Below, piece by piece: positions 16,204-24,947 of a DNA stretch of 64,000 nt (positions are counted from its first letter, which is position 1; each line of letters starts with the position of its first letter). Under the pieces are notes generated by a model, which saw only the letters and a program-made list of their open reading frames with translations, was not told the origin of the DNA and made no database searches. The DNA comes from Nocardioides dokdonensis FR1436 (lineage in GTDB: Bacteria > Actinomycetota > Actinomycetes > Propionibacteriales > Nocardioidaceae): positions 2,914,001 to 2,978,000 of the forward strand of contig NZ_CP015079.1 of NCBI RefSeq assembly GCF_001653335.1, given 5' to 3'. A program made the translations under genes and the position numbers.

Positions 16204-16974
16204 ATGAGCACTGTGACCGCCACCACGCCGGCCCTCCTGGAGGGCCGCCGAGCCCTCGTCACCGGCGGCGCCAGCGGCATCGGCGCCGCCGTCGCCGAGG
16301 CCCTCGCCGCCCAGGGCGCCCACGTCGTCGTCGTCGACCGGGACGAGGCGGGGGCGCAGAAGATCGCCGACCTCGTGGGCGGCAGCGCCGTCGCCGCCGA
16401 CCTGACCGACCCCGCGGCCATCGAGGCGATGGACCTGGACGTCGACATCCTGGTCAACAACGCCGGCATCCAGCACGTCGCGCCGGTGCACGAGCTGGAC
16501 CCGGCCAAGTTCCAGCAGGTCCACGACCTGATGCTGCGCGCGCCCTTCCTGCTGGCCCGCGGCGCGCTGCCCGGCATGTACGAGCGCGGCTGGGGTCGCC
16601 TCGTGCACGTCTCGAGCGTCCACGGCCTGCGAGCCTCGGCGTTCAAGTCGGCCTACGTCTCGGCGAAGCACGGCCTCGAGGGACTGTCCAAGGTCCTGGC
16701 GGTCGAGGGCGCCGCCCACGGGGTCACCTCCAACACGGTCAACCCCGGCTACGTGCGGACCCCCCTCGTCGAGGGGCAGATCGCCGACCAGGCACGTGTG
16801 CACGGCCTGCCCGAGGACCGCGTCCTCGACGAGGTGCTGCTCGCCCGCACCCCGCTCAAGCGCCTCGTCGAGCCCGCCGAGGTGGCGGGACTGGTCACCT
16901 GGCTGTGCGGCCCGCACTCCGCCTCGGTGACCGGCACCTCGCACGTCATGGACGGCGGCTGGACCGCCACCTGA
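16204..16974 (+). CDS. bdhA: 3-hydroxybutyrate dehydrogenase (SDR family)
   Basis: A 256-residue short-chain dehydrogenase oxidising 3-hydroxybutyrate to acetoacetate with NAD+. It has the cofactor motif TGGASGIG at 20-27, NNAG near 92, catalytic Ser in VSSVHG and YxxxK with Tyr151 and Lys155. The NPGYVRTPLVEGQI segment after the active site is typical of 3-hydroxybutyrate dehydrogenases. The product acetoacetate is the substrate of the CoA transferase encoded just downstream. A palindrome separates it from scoA. Confidence 0.88.
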   Translation: MSTVTATTPALLEGRRALVTGGASGIGAAVAEALAAQGAHVVVVDRDEAGAQKIADLVGGSAVAADLTDPAAIEAMDLDVDILVNNAGIQHVAPVHELDPAKFQQVHDLMLRAPFLLARGALPGMYERGWGRLVHVSSVHGLRASAFKSAYVSAKHGLEGLSKVLAVEGAAHGVTSNTVNPGYVRTPLVEGQIADQARVHGLPEDRVLDEVLLARTPLKRLVEPAEVAGLVTWLCGPHSASVTGTSHVMDGGWTAT

Positions 16975-16992
16975 TCCACCACCCTGCTCGGA

Positions 16993-17019
16993 GTTGCCCG
17001 GCACCCGCGACCGGGCAAC
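16993..17019 (+). terminator. Palindromic hairpin between bdhA and scoA
   Basis: GTTGCCCGG (16993-17001) pairs perfectly with CCGGGCAAC (17011-17019) around 9 nt. It is either the bdhA terminator or an operator for scoAB; no T-run follows. Confidence 0.5.
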
Positions 17020-17057
17020 ACTCTCGATGTAGCCATCCGCTCGGCGAAGGAGACCCT

Positions 17058-17099
17058 GTGACTCGCCCCTCCACCACGACAGGTCGGTGCACCCGATGA
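17058..17099 (+). CDS. 13-codon upstream ORF overlapping the scoA start
   Basis: GTG 17058 has an excellent ribosome-binding site (GAAGGAG, 5-nt spacing) and reads 13 codons to TGA 17097-17099, which overlaps the scoA ATG as ATGA. scoA itself has no good ribosome-binding site. The peptide ([13 protein letters not shown]) has no known relative. It may feed ribosomes to scoA by translational coupling or act as a leader peptide. A sequencing frameshift hiding a longer scoA N-terminus is a less likely alternative, because scoA already starts at the usual family position. Confidence 0.45.
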   Translation: MTRPSTTTGRCTR

Positions 17100-17872
17100 T
17101 CGACAAGACCGTGAGCTCGGCCGCTGAGGCCGTGGCCGACATCGCCTCCGGCTCGACGCTCGCCGTGGGCGGCTTCGGCCTGTGCGGCATCCCGTCGGTG
17201 CTGATCGAGGCGGTGCTGGCCGCCGGCATCGACGACCTCGAGCTCGTCTCCAACAACGCCGGTGTCGACGACTGGGGGCTCGGCCGGCTGCTCGGCGCCG
17301 AGCGCGTGCGCCGGATGGTCGCCTCCTACGTGGGGGAGAACAAGGAGTTCGCGCGGCAGTACCTCTCCGGGGAGCTCGAGGTCGAGCTCACCCCGCAGGG
17401 CACCCTCGCCGAGCGGATGCGTGCCGGGGGAGCAGGCATCGGCGCGTTCTTCACCCGCACCGGCGTCGGCACCCAGGTCGCCGAGGGCGGCCTGCCGTGG
17501 CGCTACGCCCCCGACGGCAGCGTCGCGATCGCCTCCCCGGTCAAGCAGACCCAGGTCCTGCCCACCGCCGACGGTCCGCAGGAGCACGTCCTGGAGCACG
17601 CCATCCACGCCGACGTCGCCCTGGTGCGCGCCTGGATGGGCGACCGGCACGGCAACCTCGTCTACAAGGACGCCGCCCGCAACTTCAACCCGCCCGCCGC
17701 GATGTGCGGACGCACGACGATCGCTGAGGTCGAGCACCTCGTCGAGCCCGGCGACATCGACCCCGCCCACGTGCACACCCCCGGTGTGTTCGTGCAGCGC
17801 GTGGTCGAGCTGACCCCGGAGCAGGCCGCCGACAAGCGGATCGAGAAGCGCACGGTCAAGGAGGTCAGCTGA
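17096..17872 (+). CDS. scoA: 3-oxoacid CoA-transferase subunit A
   Basis: A 258-residue alpha subunit of succinyl-CoA:3-ketoacid CoA transferase, which activates acetoacetate with CoA from succinyl-CoA. Family landmarks are [18 protein letters not shown] near 22-40, [12 protein letters not shown] near 53-64, [12 protein letters not shown] near 80 and [16 protein letters not shown] near 113-128. ATG 17096 gives the MIDK start common in the family; the GTG 9 nt upstream is in frame but poorly supported. Its stop overlaps the scoB start by 1 nt. Confidence 0.93.
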   Translation: MIDKTVSSAAEAVADIASGSTLAVGGFGLCGIPSVLIEAVLAAGIDDLELVSNNAGVDDWGLGRLLGAERVRRMVASYVGENKEFARQYLSGELEVELTPQGTLAERMRAGGAGIGAFFTRTGVGTQVAEGGLPWRYAPDGSVAIASPVKQTQVLPTADGPQEHVLEHAIHADVALVRAWMGDRHGNLVYKDAARNFNPPAAMCGRTTIAEVEHLVEPGDIDPAHVHTPGVFVQRVVELTPEQAADKRIEKRTVKEVS

Positions 17873-18522
17873 TGGCGTGGAGCAGGGACCAGATGGCGGC
17901 ACGAGCCGCAGCCGAGCTCGAGGACGGCTCCTACGTCAACCTCGGCATCGGGCTGCCCACCAAGGTGCCCGACCACGTGCCCGACGGCGTCGAGCTGGTG
18001 CTGCAGTCCGAGAACGGCATCCTCGGCGTCGGGCCCTACCCGGTCGCCGGCGAGGAGGACGCGGACCTGATCAACGCCGGCAAGGAGACCGTGACCCTGC
18101 GACGTGGGGCGTCGTACTTCGACTCGGCGACGTCGTTCGCGATGATCCGCGGTGGCAAGGTCGATGCCGCGATCCTCGGGGGCATGCAGGTCGCCGGCAA
18201 CGGTGACCTCGCCAACTGGATGGTCCCCGGCGCGATGGTCAAGGGCATGGGTGGCGCGATGGACCTGGTCCACGGCGCCCGCCGCGTCATCGTGCTGATG
18301 GAGCACGTGGCCCGTGACGGTTCGGCCAAGCTGGTGCGCGAGTGCACGCTGCCGCTGACCGGCAAGGCCGTCGTGCACCGAGTCATCACCGACCTCGGTG
18401 TCCTCGACGTGACCGGTGAGGGGTTCCGCCTCGTGGAGCTGGCGCCCGACGTGGAGGTCGACGACGTGCGCGAGCGCACCGACGCCCCGCTCGTCGTGGA
18501 GCTGGACCGGCCGGTCTCCTAG
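17872..18522 (+). CDS. scoB: 3-oxoacid CoA-transferase subunit B
   Basis: A 216-residue beta subunit carrying the catalytic Glu47 in SENGILG, which forms the glutamyl-CoA thioester. Other family features are [16 protein letters not shown] near 23-38, the glycine-rich [14 protein letters not shown] near 92-105 and the [24 protein letters not shown] block near 107-130. It is translationally coupled to scoA (TGATG overlap). With bdhA it completes conversion of 3-hydroxybutyrate to acetoacetyl-CoA, suggesting use of PHB breakdown products or external ketone bodies. Confidence 0.94.
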   Translation: MAWSRDQMAARAAAELEDGSYVNLGIGLPTKVPDHVPDGVELVLQSENGILGVGPYPVAGEEDADLINAGKETVTLRRGASYFDSATSFAMIRGGKVDAAILGGMQVAGNGDLANWMVPGAMVKGMGGAMDLVHGARRVIVLMEHVARDGSAKLVRECTLPLTGKAVVHRVITDLGVLDVTGEGFRLVELAPDVEVDDVRERTDAPLVVELDRPVS

Positions 18523-18532
18523 GTCGCCGAAA

Positions 18533-18548
18533 ACGGCCCCCGGGCCGT
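18533..18548 (+). terminator. Short terminator after scoB
   Basis: ACGGCCC (18533-18539) pairs with GGGCCGT (18542-18548), preceded by an A-run; 10 nt after the scoB stop. Confidence 0.45.
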
Positions 18549-18559
18549 CCATCCGTGGC

Positions 18560-18565
18560 TAGGCT
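18560..18565 (+). promoter_or_regulatory. -10 box of a leaderless promoter
   Basis: TAGGCT ends 6 nt before GTG 18572 and fixes the start of the GH1-like gene. Confidence 0.55.
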
Positions 18566-18571
18566 GCGAGC

Positions 18572-19753
18572 GTGGACGGCCCGGGTGAGATCCTCTCCGC
18601 GGACACCGGTGGTGCGAGGGCGCCACAGCCCGACCCGCGCGACCTCGCAGCCCGGCTGCCTCGCGACTTCGTGGTGGGCGCGGCCACCACCGAGCCGCAG
18701 GCCGGTGCCGCTGCGGACCGCCACGACCGCCACGAGGAGGACCTCGCGCTGCTGGACGGCGCCGGCCTCGACGGCTACCGCTTCTCGGTGTCCTGGCGGC
18801 GGGTGCAGCCGACCGGGTCGGGGCCCGCCGACCCGGCCGGGCTCGACGTCTACGACCGACTCCTCGACCGGCTCCTCGAGAGCGGCATCCGCCCGTCAGC
18901 CACCCTCTTCCACCGGGGCACACCGCCACCCCTGGAGCAGCGTGGCGGGTGGGCGTCGCGCGACACCGCGAAGCGCTTCGGCGAGTACGCCGCCCTGGTC
19001 GGTGAGCGGCTCGGCGACCGGGTCGTGGACTGGGTGACCCTCACCGGGGCCGCCCGCGTGGAGCTGGACGGACCCCGGCCCGGGGTGACCGGTCCGGACC
19101 TGGAGCAGATCCGGCGCGCCGGGTCGGTCGCGCGCACCGTGCTGCTGGGCCACGGGCTCGCCGTGCGCGCGCTGCGCTCGGTGCCGGTGCGGGGCCGGAT
19201 CGGCATCACGCAGAGCGGCCCGCCGCTCACCGACGACCCGCAGGACCCGGCCACGGCCGGGCTGCTGGGCCTCCTGCAGGACCGGCTCCTCGCGGACCCC
19301 GTGCTGCTGCGCTGCAGGCCCGAGCTGCCGGCGGGGCTGCCGCCGGGCATGAGGCGCCGGCTGCGCAGGGCGACCCGGATGTCGCGCAAGGACCTGGCGC
19401 TGGTGGGGGCACCGATCGACTTCTACGGCCTCGACCACGAGCTCCCGAGCCCGGTCGCGGCCGACCCCGGCGGCCTGCGCCGCACCGCCGAGGACCTGGC
19501 CGGGCGGTACGGCCCCCGGCTCCCGCCGGTCGTGATCACCGAGATCGGCGCCGGTCTGCCCGAGCCGGTGGCGCCGGACGGGGTCGTGGACGACCAGGAC
19601 CGGGTGGCCCACCTCGCCGAGCACCTCGACGTGGTCGCCGACCTGGCGCGCGGCGACGTACCCGGGTTCAGGCTGGAGGGCTACTACGTACGGACCCCGA
19701 GGTCGTCCTACGGGTGGGTCGGGGAGCTCCAGGCCGCGCGGGGTCGGGGGTAG
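18572..19753 (+). CDS. GH1-like protein without the acid/base Glu (probable pseudoenzyme)
   Basis: A 393-residue protein with the clear outline of glycoside hydrolase family 1: FVVGAATTEPQAGAA near 33, DGYRFSVSWRRVQPTGSG near 70, GLDVYDRLLDRLLESGIRPSATLFH near 90-115, DTAKRFGEYAALVGERLGDRV near 130-150 and ITEIGAG near 325. Where GH1 enzymes have TLNEP with the acid/base Glu, it has TLTGA; the sugar-contacting YQIEG and C-terminal FEW motifs are also lost. The nucleophile Glu in ITE remains. It is short for GH1 (usually 440-480). Retaining hydrolysis is therefore unlikely; it may bind sugars or do transfer chemistry. GTG 18572 follows a leaderless -10. Confidence 0.75.
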   Translation: MDGPGEILSADTGGARAPQPDPRDLAARLPRDFVVGAATTEPQAGAAADRHDRHEEDLALLDGAGLDGYRFSVSWRRVQPTGSGPADPAGLDVYDRLLDRLLESGIRPSATLFHRGTPPPLEQRGGWASRDTAKRFGEYAALVGERLGDRVVDWVTLTGAARVELDGPRPGVTGPDLEQIRRAGSVARTVLLGHGLAVRALRSVPVRGRIGITQSGPPLTDDPQDPATAGLLGLLQDRLLADPVLLRCRPELPAGLPPGMRRRLRRATRMSRKDLALVGAPIDFYGLDHELPSPVAADPGGLRRTAEDLAGRYGPRLPPVVITEIGAGLPEPVAPDGVVDDQDRVAHLAEHLDVVADLARGDVPGFRLEGYYVRTPRSSYGWVGELQAARGRG

Positions 19754-19760
19754 AGCCGCG

Positions 19761-19799
19761 CCGTCTCCGTCATGGACCACTACTGGCACATGGAGACGG
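19761..19799. terminator. Bidirectional terminator between convergent genes
   Basis: CCGTCTCC (19761-19768) pairs with GGAGACGG (19792-19799). It sits between the GH1-like gene and the convergent SRPBCC gene and can serve both. Confidence 0.6.
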
Positions 19800-19828
19800 T
19801 CGGGGGCCGGACCTCGACATGCCGGCCG

Positions 19829-20275
19829 CTACGGCGCCTGGCGGCCCTCGACGACGAACGCCAGGCGGCGCAGCGTCTCGACGTTGCGCCAGGCCAGCGG
19901 CAGGTCGCGCAGCGGCTTGGGCACCAGGCGGCCCGGACCGGTCTTGGCGTCCTCCTCGATCGTGACCCGGGTCCTCGCGCCGCCGTCGAGCGGCTCGAGG
20001 CGCAGCGTCACCCCGGCCTCCCCGCCGGGCCACGCCTTGGCGCGCACCTCGAGCAGCTCGTGGGGCAGCGACTCGACCACCTCGGTCTCGTCGTCGACCA
20101 GCAACGGCCAGCTGCCGACCGAGTGGTGGAGGCGGGCGCCCACCTGCGGCCAGTGGTCGTCGACCTCGCGCATCCGGGACGCCCCCACCACCCACAGCGG
20201 GTAGAGCCAGCCGTCGGCCAGCACCTTCCAGACGTCGGCGGGCGAAGCGGCGATCTCTCGGGTGTTGGTGCTCAT
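19829..20275 (-). CDS. SRPBCC-family lipid/ligand-binding protein
   Basis: A 148-residue single-domain helix-grip protein of the START/Bet v1-like SRPBCC superfamily: REIAASPADVWKVLADGWLYPLWVVGASRMREVD at 6-40, then alternating strands and a long C-terminal helix (LAWRNVETLRRLAFVVEG). Such proteins bind hydrophobic ligands; this one is of unknown substrate. ATG 20275 is chosen over an upstream in-frame codon because only 19 bp separate it from the divergent UvrA2-type ATPase gene, so both share a promoter region. Confidence 0.8.
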   Translation of the reverse strand: MSTNTREIAASPADVWKVLADGWLYPLWVVGASRMREVDDHWPQVGARLHHSVGSWPLLVDDETEVVESLPHELLEVRAKAWPGGEAGVTLRLEPLDGGARTRVTIEEDAKTGPGRLVPKPLRDLPLAWRNVETLRRLAFVVEGRQAP

Positions 20276-20294
20276 GCGCCTTACCCTGACCCGC

Positions 20295-22694
20295 ATGGCA
20301 CCTCGCGAAACCGACCATCAGGGTGAGCCCGCAGCGGACCGGCACGACCTGATCCGGGTGCAGGGTGCCCGGGTCAACAACCTGCGCGACGTCAGCGTCG
20401 ACCTCCCCAAGCGCCGTCTCACGGTCTTCACCGGGGTGTCCGGCTCGGGCAAGAGCTCGTTGGTCTTCGGCACCGTGGCCGCGGAGTCGCAGCGGCTCAT
20501 CAACGAGACCTACAGCACCTTCGTGCAGGGCTTCATGCCCACCCTCGCGCGCCCCGAGGTCGACGTGCTGGAGGGGCTGACGACGGCGATCATCGTCGAC
20601 CAGGAGCGACTGGGCGCGAACCCGCGCTCCACGGTCGGCACCGTCACCGACGCGCACGCGATGCTGCGGATCCTGTTCAGCCGGCTGGGCCGGCCCCACG
20701 TCGGTCCGCCGGGCGCGTTCTCCTTCAACACCGCCTCGGTCTCGGCCAGCGGCGGCATCACCGTGGAGCGCGGCGAGGGTCGCACCCGCACCGAGAAGGT
20801 CACCTTCAACCGCACCGGGGGGATGTGCCCGCGCTGCGAGGGGCGCGGGCAGGTCAGCGACATCGACCTGGCGGCGCTCTACGACGACTCCCTGTCCCTC
20901 AACGAGGGCGCCCTGACGATCCCCGGCTACTCGATGGAGGGCTGGTACGGCCGGATCTACCGCGGGTGCGGGTTCTTCGACCCCGACAAGCCGATCGCGA
21001 AGTACGGGAAGAAGGAGCTGCAGGACCTCCTGCACCGCGAACCGACCAAGATCAAGGTCGACGGCATCAACCTGACCTACGTCGGCCTGATCCCGGCGAT
21101 CAAGAAGTCCTTCCTGGCCAAGGACATCGACGCGGTCCAGCCGCACATCCGTGCGTTCATCGAGCGCGCGGTGACCTTCCAGACCTGCCCGGACTGCGAC
21201 GGCACCCGGCTCACCGCCCTGGCGCGTTCCGCGAAGATCGCCGGGCGCGACATCGCCGAGCTCTGCGCGATGCAGATCAGCGACCTCGCCGACTGGGTGC
21301 GCGACCTCGAGGAGCCGACCGTGGCCCCGCTTCTCACCGGGCTGCGCCACCTGCTCGACTCCTTCACCGAGATCGGGCTCGGCTACCTGTCGCTGGAGCG
21401 GCCCTCGGGCACGCTCTCGGGCGGGGAGGCGCAGCGCACCAAGATGATCCGCCACCTCGGCTCCGCGCTGACGGACGTCACCTACGTCTTCGACGAGCCC
21501 ACCATCGGCCTGCACCCCCACGACATCGAGCGGATGAACGCGCTGCTGCTGCAGCTGCGCGACAAGGGCAACACCGTGCTGGTCGTCGAGCACAAGCCCG
21601 AGACGATCGTGCACGCCGACCACGTCGTCGACCTCGGCCCCGGCGCGGGCAGCCACGGGGGAGAGGTGGTCTACGAGGGCAGCGTCGAGGGGCTGCGCGC
21701 CAGCGGCACCCTGACCGGGCGCCACCTCGACGACCGGGCCCGGCTCAAGGAGTCGGTGCGCACCCCCACCGGTGCGCTGCAGGTCCGTGCCGCCCGCACC
21801 CACAACCTGCGCGGCGTCGACGTCGACGTGCCGCTGGGGGTCCTGGTCGTCATCACCGGCGTGGCCGGCTCCGGCAAGAGCTCCCTCGTCGACGGCTCGC
21901 TGCTGCCGCTGGCCGACGCCGAGGGCGGGCCCGGGGTGGTGGCGGTCGACCAGGCCCCGATCCGCGGGTCGCGGCGCAGCAACCCGGCGACCTACACGGG
22001 GCTGCTGGACCCGGTGCGCAAGGCCTTCGCCAAGGCCAACGGGGTCAAGCCGGGGCTCTTCAGCCCCAACTCCGACGGCGCCTGCCCCGGCTGCAACGGC
22101 GCCGGGGTCGTCTACACGGACCTGGCGATCATGGCCGGGGTCGCGACCCCGTGCGAGGAGTGCGAGGGCCGCCGCTTCCAGGCCGCCGTCCTCGAGCACC
22201 GCCTGGGGGGACGCGACATCAGCGAGGTGCTGGCGATGTCGGTCGACGAGGCTGCGGAGTTCTTCGCCGACGGCGAGGCCCGGACCCCCGCGGCGCACGC
22301 CGTGCTGGAGCGCCTGGTCGACGTCGGCCTGGGCTACCTCACCCTGGGCCAGCCGCTGCCCACGCTGTCGGGCGGGGAGCGGCAGCGCCTCAAGCTCGCC
22401 ACGCACATGAAGAGCAAGGAAGGGGTGCTGGTCCTCGACGAGCCCACCACCGGCCTGCACCTGGCCGACGTCGAGCAGCTGCTCGCCCTCCTCGACCGGC
22501 TGGTCGACGGCGGCCGCTCGGTGGTCGTCGTCGAGCACCACCAGGCCGTGATGGCCCACGCCGACTGGATCCTCGACCTGGGCCCCGGGGCCGGTCACGA
22601 CGGCGGCCGCCTGGTCTTCGAGGGCACCCCCGCCGACCTCGTGGCCGGTGCCGGCACGCTCACCGGCCAGCACCTCGCGGCGTACACCCGCTGA
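20295..22694 (+). CDS. UvrA2-type ABC ATPase (UvrA paralogue)
   Basis: A 799-residue tandem ABC ATPase of the UvrA family: first Walker A GVSGSGKSS at 47-55, signatures SGGEAQR and SGGERQR, Walker B-like FDEPTIGLHP and LDEPTTGLHL, and zinc-type CPRC, CPDC, CPGC and CEEC pairs. At about 800 residues it is much shorter than UvrA (about 950), fitting the UvrA2/DrrC class that lacks the UvrB-binding region. These are linked to drug tolerance or specialised DNA-damage protection. ATG 20295 lies 7 nt after TACCCT, a possible leaderless -10. Confidence 0.88.
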   Translation: MAPRETDHQGEPAADRHDLIRVQGARVNNLRDVSVDLPKRRLTVFTGVSGSGKSSLVFGTVAAESQRLINETYSTFVQGFMPTLARPEVDVLEGLTTAIIVDQERLGANPRSTVGTVTDAHAMLRILFSRLGRPHVGPPGAFSFNTASVSASGGITVERGEGRTRTEKVTFNRTGGMCPRCEGRGQVSDIDLAALYDDSLSLNEGALTIPGYSMEGWYGRIYRGCGFFDPDKPIAKYGKKELQDLLHREPTKIKVDGINLTYVGLIPAIKKSFLAKDIDAVQPHIRAFIERAVTFQTCPDCDGTRLTALARSAKIAGRDIAELCAMQISDLADWVRDLEEPTVAPLLTGLRHLLDSFTEIGLGYLSLERPSGTLSGGEAQRTKMIRHLGSALTDVTYVFDEPTIGLHPHDIERMNALLLQLRDKGNTVLVVEHKPETIVHADHVVDLGPGAGSHGGEVVYEGSVEGLRASGTLTGRHLDDRARLKESVRTPTGALQVRAARTHNLRGVDVDVPLGVLVVITGVAGSGKSSLVDGSLLPLADAEGGPGVVAVDQAPIRGSRRSNPATYTGLLDPVRKAFAKANGVKPGLFSPNSDGACPGCNGAGVVYTDLAIMAGVATPCEECEGRRFQAAVLEHRLGGRDISEVLAMSVDEAAEFFADGEARTPAAHAVLERLVDVGLGYLTLGQPLPTLSGGERQRLKLATHMKSKEGVLVLDEPTTGLHLADVEQLLALLDRLVDGGRSVVVVEHHQAVMAHADWILDLGPGAGHDGGRLVFEGTPADLVAGAGTLTGQHLAAYTR

Positions 22695-22753
22695 CCCGGC
22701 CCGGATATCGCTCCCACCCGGCCCGGATGTCTCGCCGAGCAGGGGCCGTCGTC

Positions 22754-22759
22754 TAGGTT
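22754..22759 (+). promoter_or_regulatory. -10 box of a leaderless promoter for ctlX
   Basis: TAGGTT ends 6 nt before GTG 22766, the same geometry as at 1500 and 18560. Confidence 0.55.
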
Positions 22760-22765
22760 CCTCCT

Positions 22766-23809
22766 GTGAGTGCCCAGGCCCCGTCCGCAGTGATCCTCGT
22801 CCGCGCCGAGCGGTTCGTCCCGAACCCCGCCACGGCAGCCGACAACGCCTTCCAGACCGAGGTGCCGCCCGACCAGACCGATGAGCAGACGTCGGCCGCG
22901 GCGCTGGCCGAGATGGACGCCGTGGCCGAACGACTGCGCGAGGCCGGCGTGCGGGTGCACGTGTTCGCCGACGAGGACCACACCCGGCCCGACAGCGTGT
23001 TCCCCAACAACTGGCTGTCGACCCACGCCGGCGGCAACGTCGCGGTCTACCCGATGTACGCCTCCAACCGTCGCCACGAGCGGCGCAGCGACGTGCTGGA
23101 GATGCTGAAGTCGTCCTACCGGGTGCAGACGATTGTCGACTACTCCGGCCTGGAGCCCGACGGCATCTTCCTCGAGGGGACCGGGGCGATGGTGCTCGAC
23201 CACGTGTCGCGGGTGGCCTACACGGCGGTCAGCCACCGCGCCGACACCCACGTGCTCGAGCGGTTCTGCACCGACTTCGGTTACGAGCCGATGGCCTTCG
23301 ACGCCGTCGACGCGGCCGGCGTGCCCGTCTACCACACCAACGTGATCGCCTGCATCGGCACCGACGTGGCGATGATCGCGCTCGAGATGATCCCCGACGA
23401 GGTGCGCCGCGAGGCGGTGCGCGAGCGGCTGAGCGTCAACGGGCGCCGGGTCGTGGAGCTCACCGAGGAGCAGGTGCGCGAGTTCGCGGGCAACGCCGTC
23501 GAGCTCTGCGGTCGTACGCCGGAGGGCCGGCGTCGCTACATCATGGTGATGAGCTCGCGGGCCCGCCGCAGCCTGCGCGCCGACCAGGTCGCGGCGATCG
23601 AGGAGTCCTGCGAGATCGTCGACGTCGACATCCCCACCATCGAGCTGGCCGGGGGCTCGGTGCGCTGCATGATCGCCGGTGTGCACCTCGACCGGCGCCC
23701 GCCCGGTGTGGTGCCGGGGCGCACCCCGGCGGTCGAGGCCATCGACGAGGACCCGCACACGCTCGACGGGCGCGACGTCGCCGGTGACGACGGGCCCGTC
23801 GGCGCCTGA
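22766..23809 (+). CDS. ctlX: Citrulline-utilisation hydrolase CtlX family (amidinotransferase fold)
   Basis: A 347-residue guanidino-group-modifying enzyme. It has VFPNNWLSTH near residue 73, AVYPMYASNRRHERR near 92, FLEGTGAMVLDH near 134 (acidic site residues), YHTNVIACIGTDVA near 192 (catalytic His) and the nucleophile Cys301 in GGSVRCMIAG. The family acts on citrulline or related guanidino/ureido amino acids. A C-terminal extension of about 35 acidic residues follows the catalytic Cys. It is converging, with a 6-nt gap, on the amine oxidase gene. Confidence 0.85.
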   Translation: MSAQAPSAVILVRAERFVPNPATAADNAFQTEVPPDQTDEQTSAAALAEMDAVAERLREAGVRVHVFADEDHTRPDSVFPNNWLSTHAGGNVAVYPMYASNRRHERRSDVLEMLKSSYRVQTIVDYSGLEPDGIFLEGTGAMVLDHVSRVAYTAVSHRADTHVLERFCTDFGYEPMAFDAVDAAGVPVYHTNVIACIGTDVAMIALEMIPDEVRREAVRERLSVNGRRVVELTEEQVREFAGNAVELCGRTPEGRRRYIMVMSSRARRSLRADQVAAIEESCEIVDVDIPTIELAGGSVRCMIAGVHLDRRPPGVVPGRTPAVEAIDEDPHTLDGRDVAGDDGPVGA

Positions 23810-23815
23810 CCAGCG

Positions 23816-24877
23816 CTAGGAGGCAGCGGCCAGGATCCGGTCGACGGTCCGCTCGGCCGCGACCAGGGCACCCTCGACGTGGCCGGCGAAGGCGGGGGAG
23901 GTCTCGGTCGAGGCCCAGTGCAGCCGACCCTCCAGGGTCGGTTCCTGGAAGACGGGATGACCGAAGAGGCTGTGGTCGGGCGCGCCCGCCGCCGCGGTCG
24001 TGGGACTGGTCCAGCGCTCGCGGGACCAGTCCTGGATGGTGACCCGGCGCGGATCGGCGGCGCGGGCGCCGAAGAGGCGGGCCAGCTGTGCGCGGACCTG
24101 CCGGTCGGCGTCAGGGCCCATCAGGGCCGACGGTGCGAACCCGAACAGCGCGGCCGGTCGGCCCTCGGGCCCCGACATGTCGTGGATCTCCTGGAGCGGT
24201 CCGACCCGGCTGGCGGCGGCCCCGGCCAGCCCGTCGTGGCGCCAGAACGGCTCGTCGTAGACCGCGACGACCTTGGCGACCTGCCCCATCCACACCGGGG
24301 TCTCGGCGGCGACGCGCACGAGGTCGTCCGGCAGGTCGGCCGGCAGCCGGACGGTGTCGGCGGCGACGGCCGGCGGGACGGCGAGCACGACGTGCCGCGC
24401 GTGCCAGGTGCGGCCGCGGGACGCCACCTCGAGGACGCCACCGGCGCCGCGGGCCACGGAGTGGACGGGGTGGTCGAGCAGGAGGCGTTGCGCCGGCAGG
24501 GTCGCGGCCAGGGCGTCGGTGAGGGCGCCCGCGCCGCCGACGTACCGGTGCGAGGCCACGTCCATGAGGTTGCCGGGGTAGCGCTGGACACCGCGCTGGT
24601 CCTCGACCACGGTGTCGCCGGCCAGGTGCTGGGCGTACGTCGCGAGCCCGAGGCGGTCGACCAGCCCGAGCACGCGGGGCTCACCGTCCCAGCACCACGT
24701 GGCGCCCAGGTCGAGCCCCTCCGCGGTGCCGAGCAGCCGGCCGCCGGTGCGAGGACGGGCCTCGAGGACCAGCACGTCTACCCCGGAGCGGTGCAACGCC
24801 TCCGCCGCGGCGAGACCGCCGATGCCGGCGCCGACGACCACGACGTCGTGCGGGGGACGGTCCTGCTCAGCGCTCAT
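23816..24877 (-). CDS. Flavin monoamine oxidase family protein
   Basis: A 353-residue FAD-dependent amine oxidase. It has the dinucleotide motif VVVVGAGIGGLAAAEAL with GxGxxG at 16-21, LEARPRTGGRL at about 38-48, and a C-terminal FAD-contact block GRLHWASTETSPAFAGHVEGALVAAER near 320-346. It would oxidise amines to imines with H2O2 formation; the substrate is unknown. It is shorter than typical MAO (about 450). ATG 24877 is the first codon giving the normal N-terminus. It is divergent from the cupin gene, 70 bp apart. Confidence 0.85.
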   Translation of the reverse strand: MSAEQDRPPHDVVVVGAGIGGLAAAEALHRSGVDVLVLEARPRTGGRLLGTAEGLDLGATWCWDGEPRVLGLVDRLGLATYAQHLAGDTVVEDQRGVQRYPGNLMDVASHRYVGGAGALTDALAATLPAQRLLLDHPVHSVARGAGGVLEVASRGRTWHARHVVLAVPPAVAADTVRLPADLPDDLVRVAAETPVWMGQVAKVVAVYDEPFWRHDGLAGAAASRVGPLQEIHDMSGPEGRPAALFGFAPSALMGPDADRQVRAQLARLFGARAADPRRVTIQDWSRERWTSPTTAAAGAPDHSLFGHPVFQEPTLEGRLHWASTETSPAFAGHVEGALVAAERTVDRILAAAS

Positions 24878-24947
24878 GGGGGCAGTCTGCAGGGATGCCC
24901 CGAATGGGGCATGTCCGCACCCCGCGCCCCGGCGTAGCGTCGCGAGG

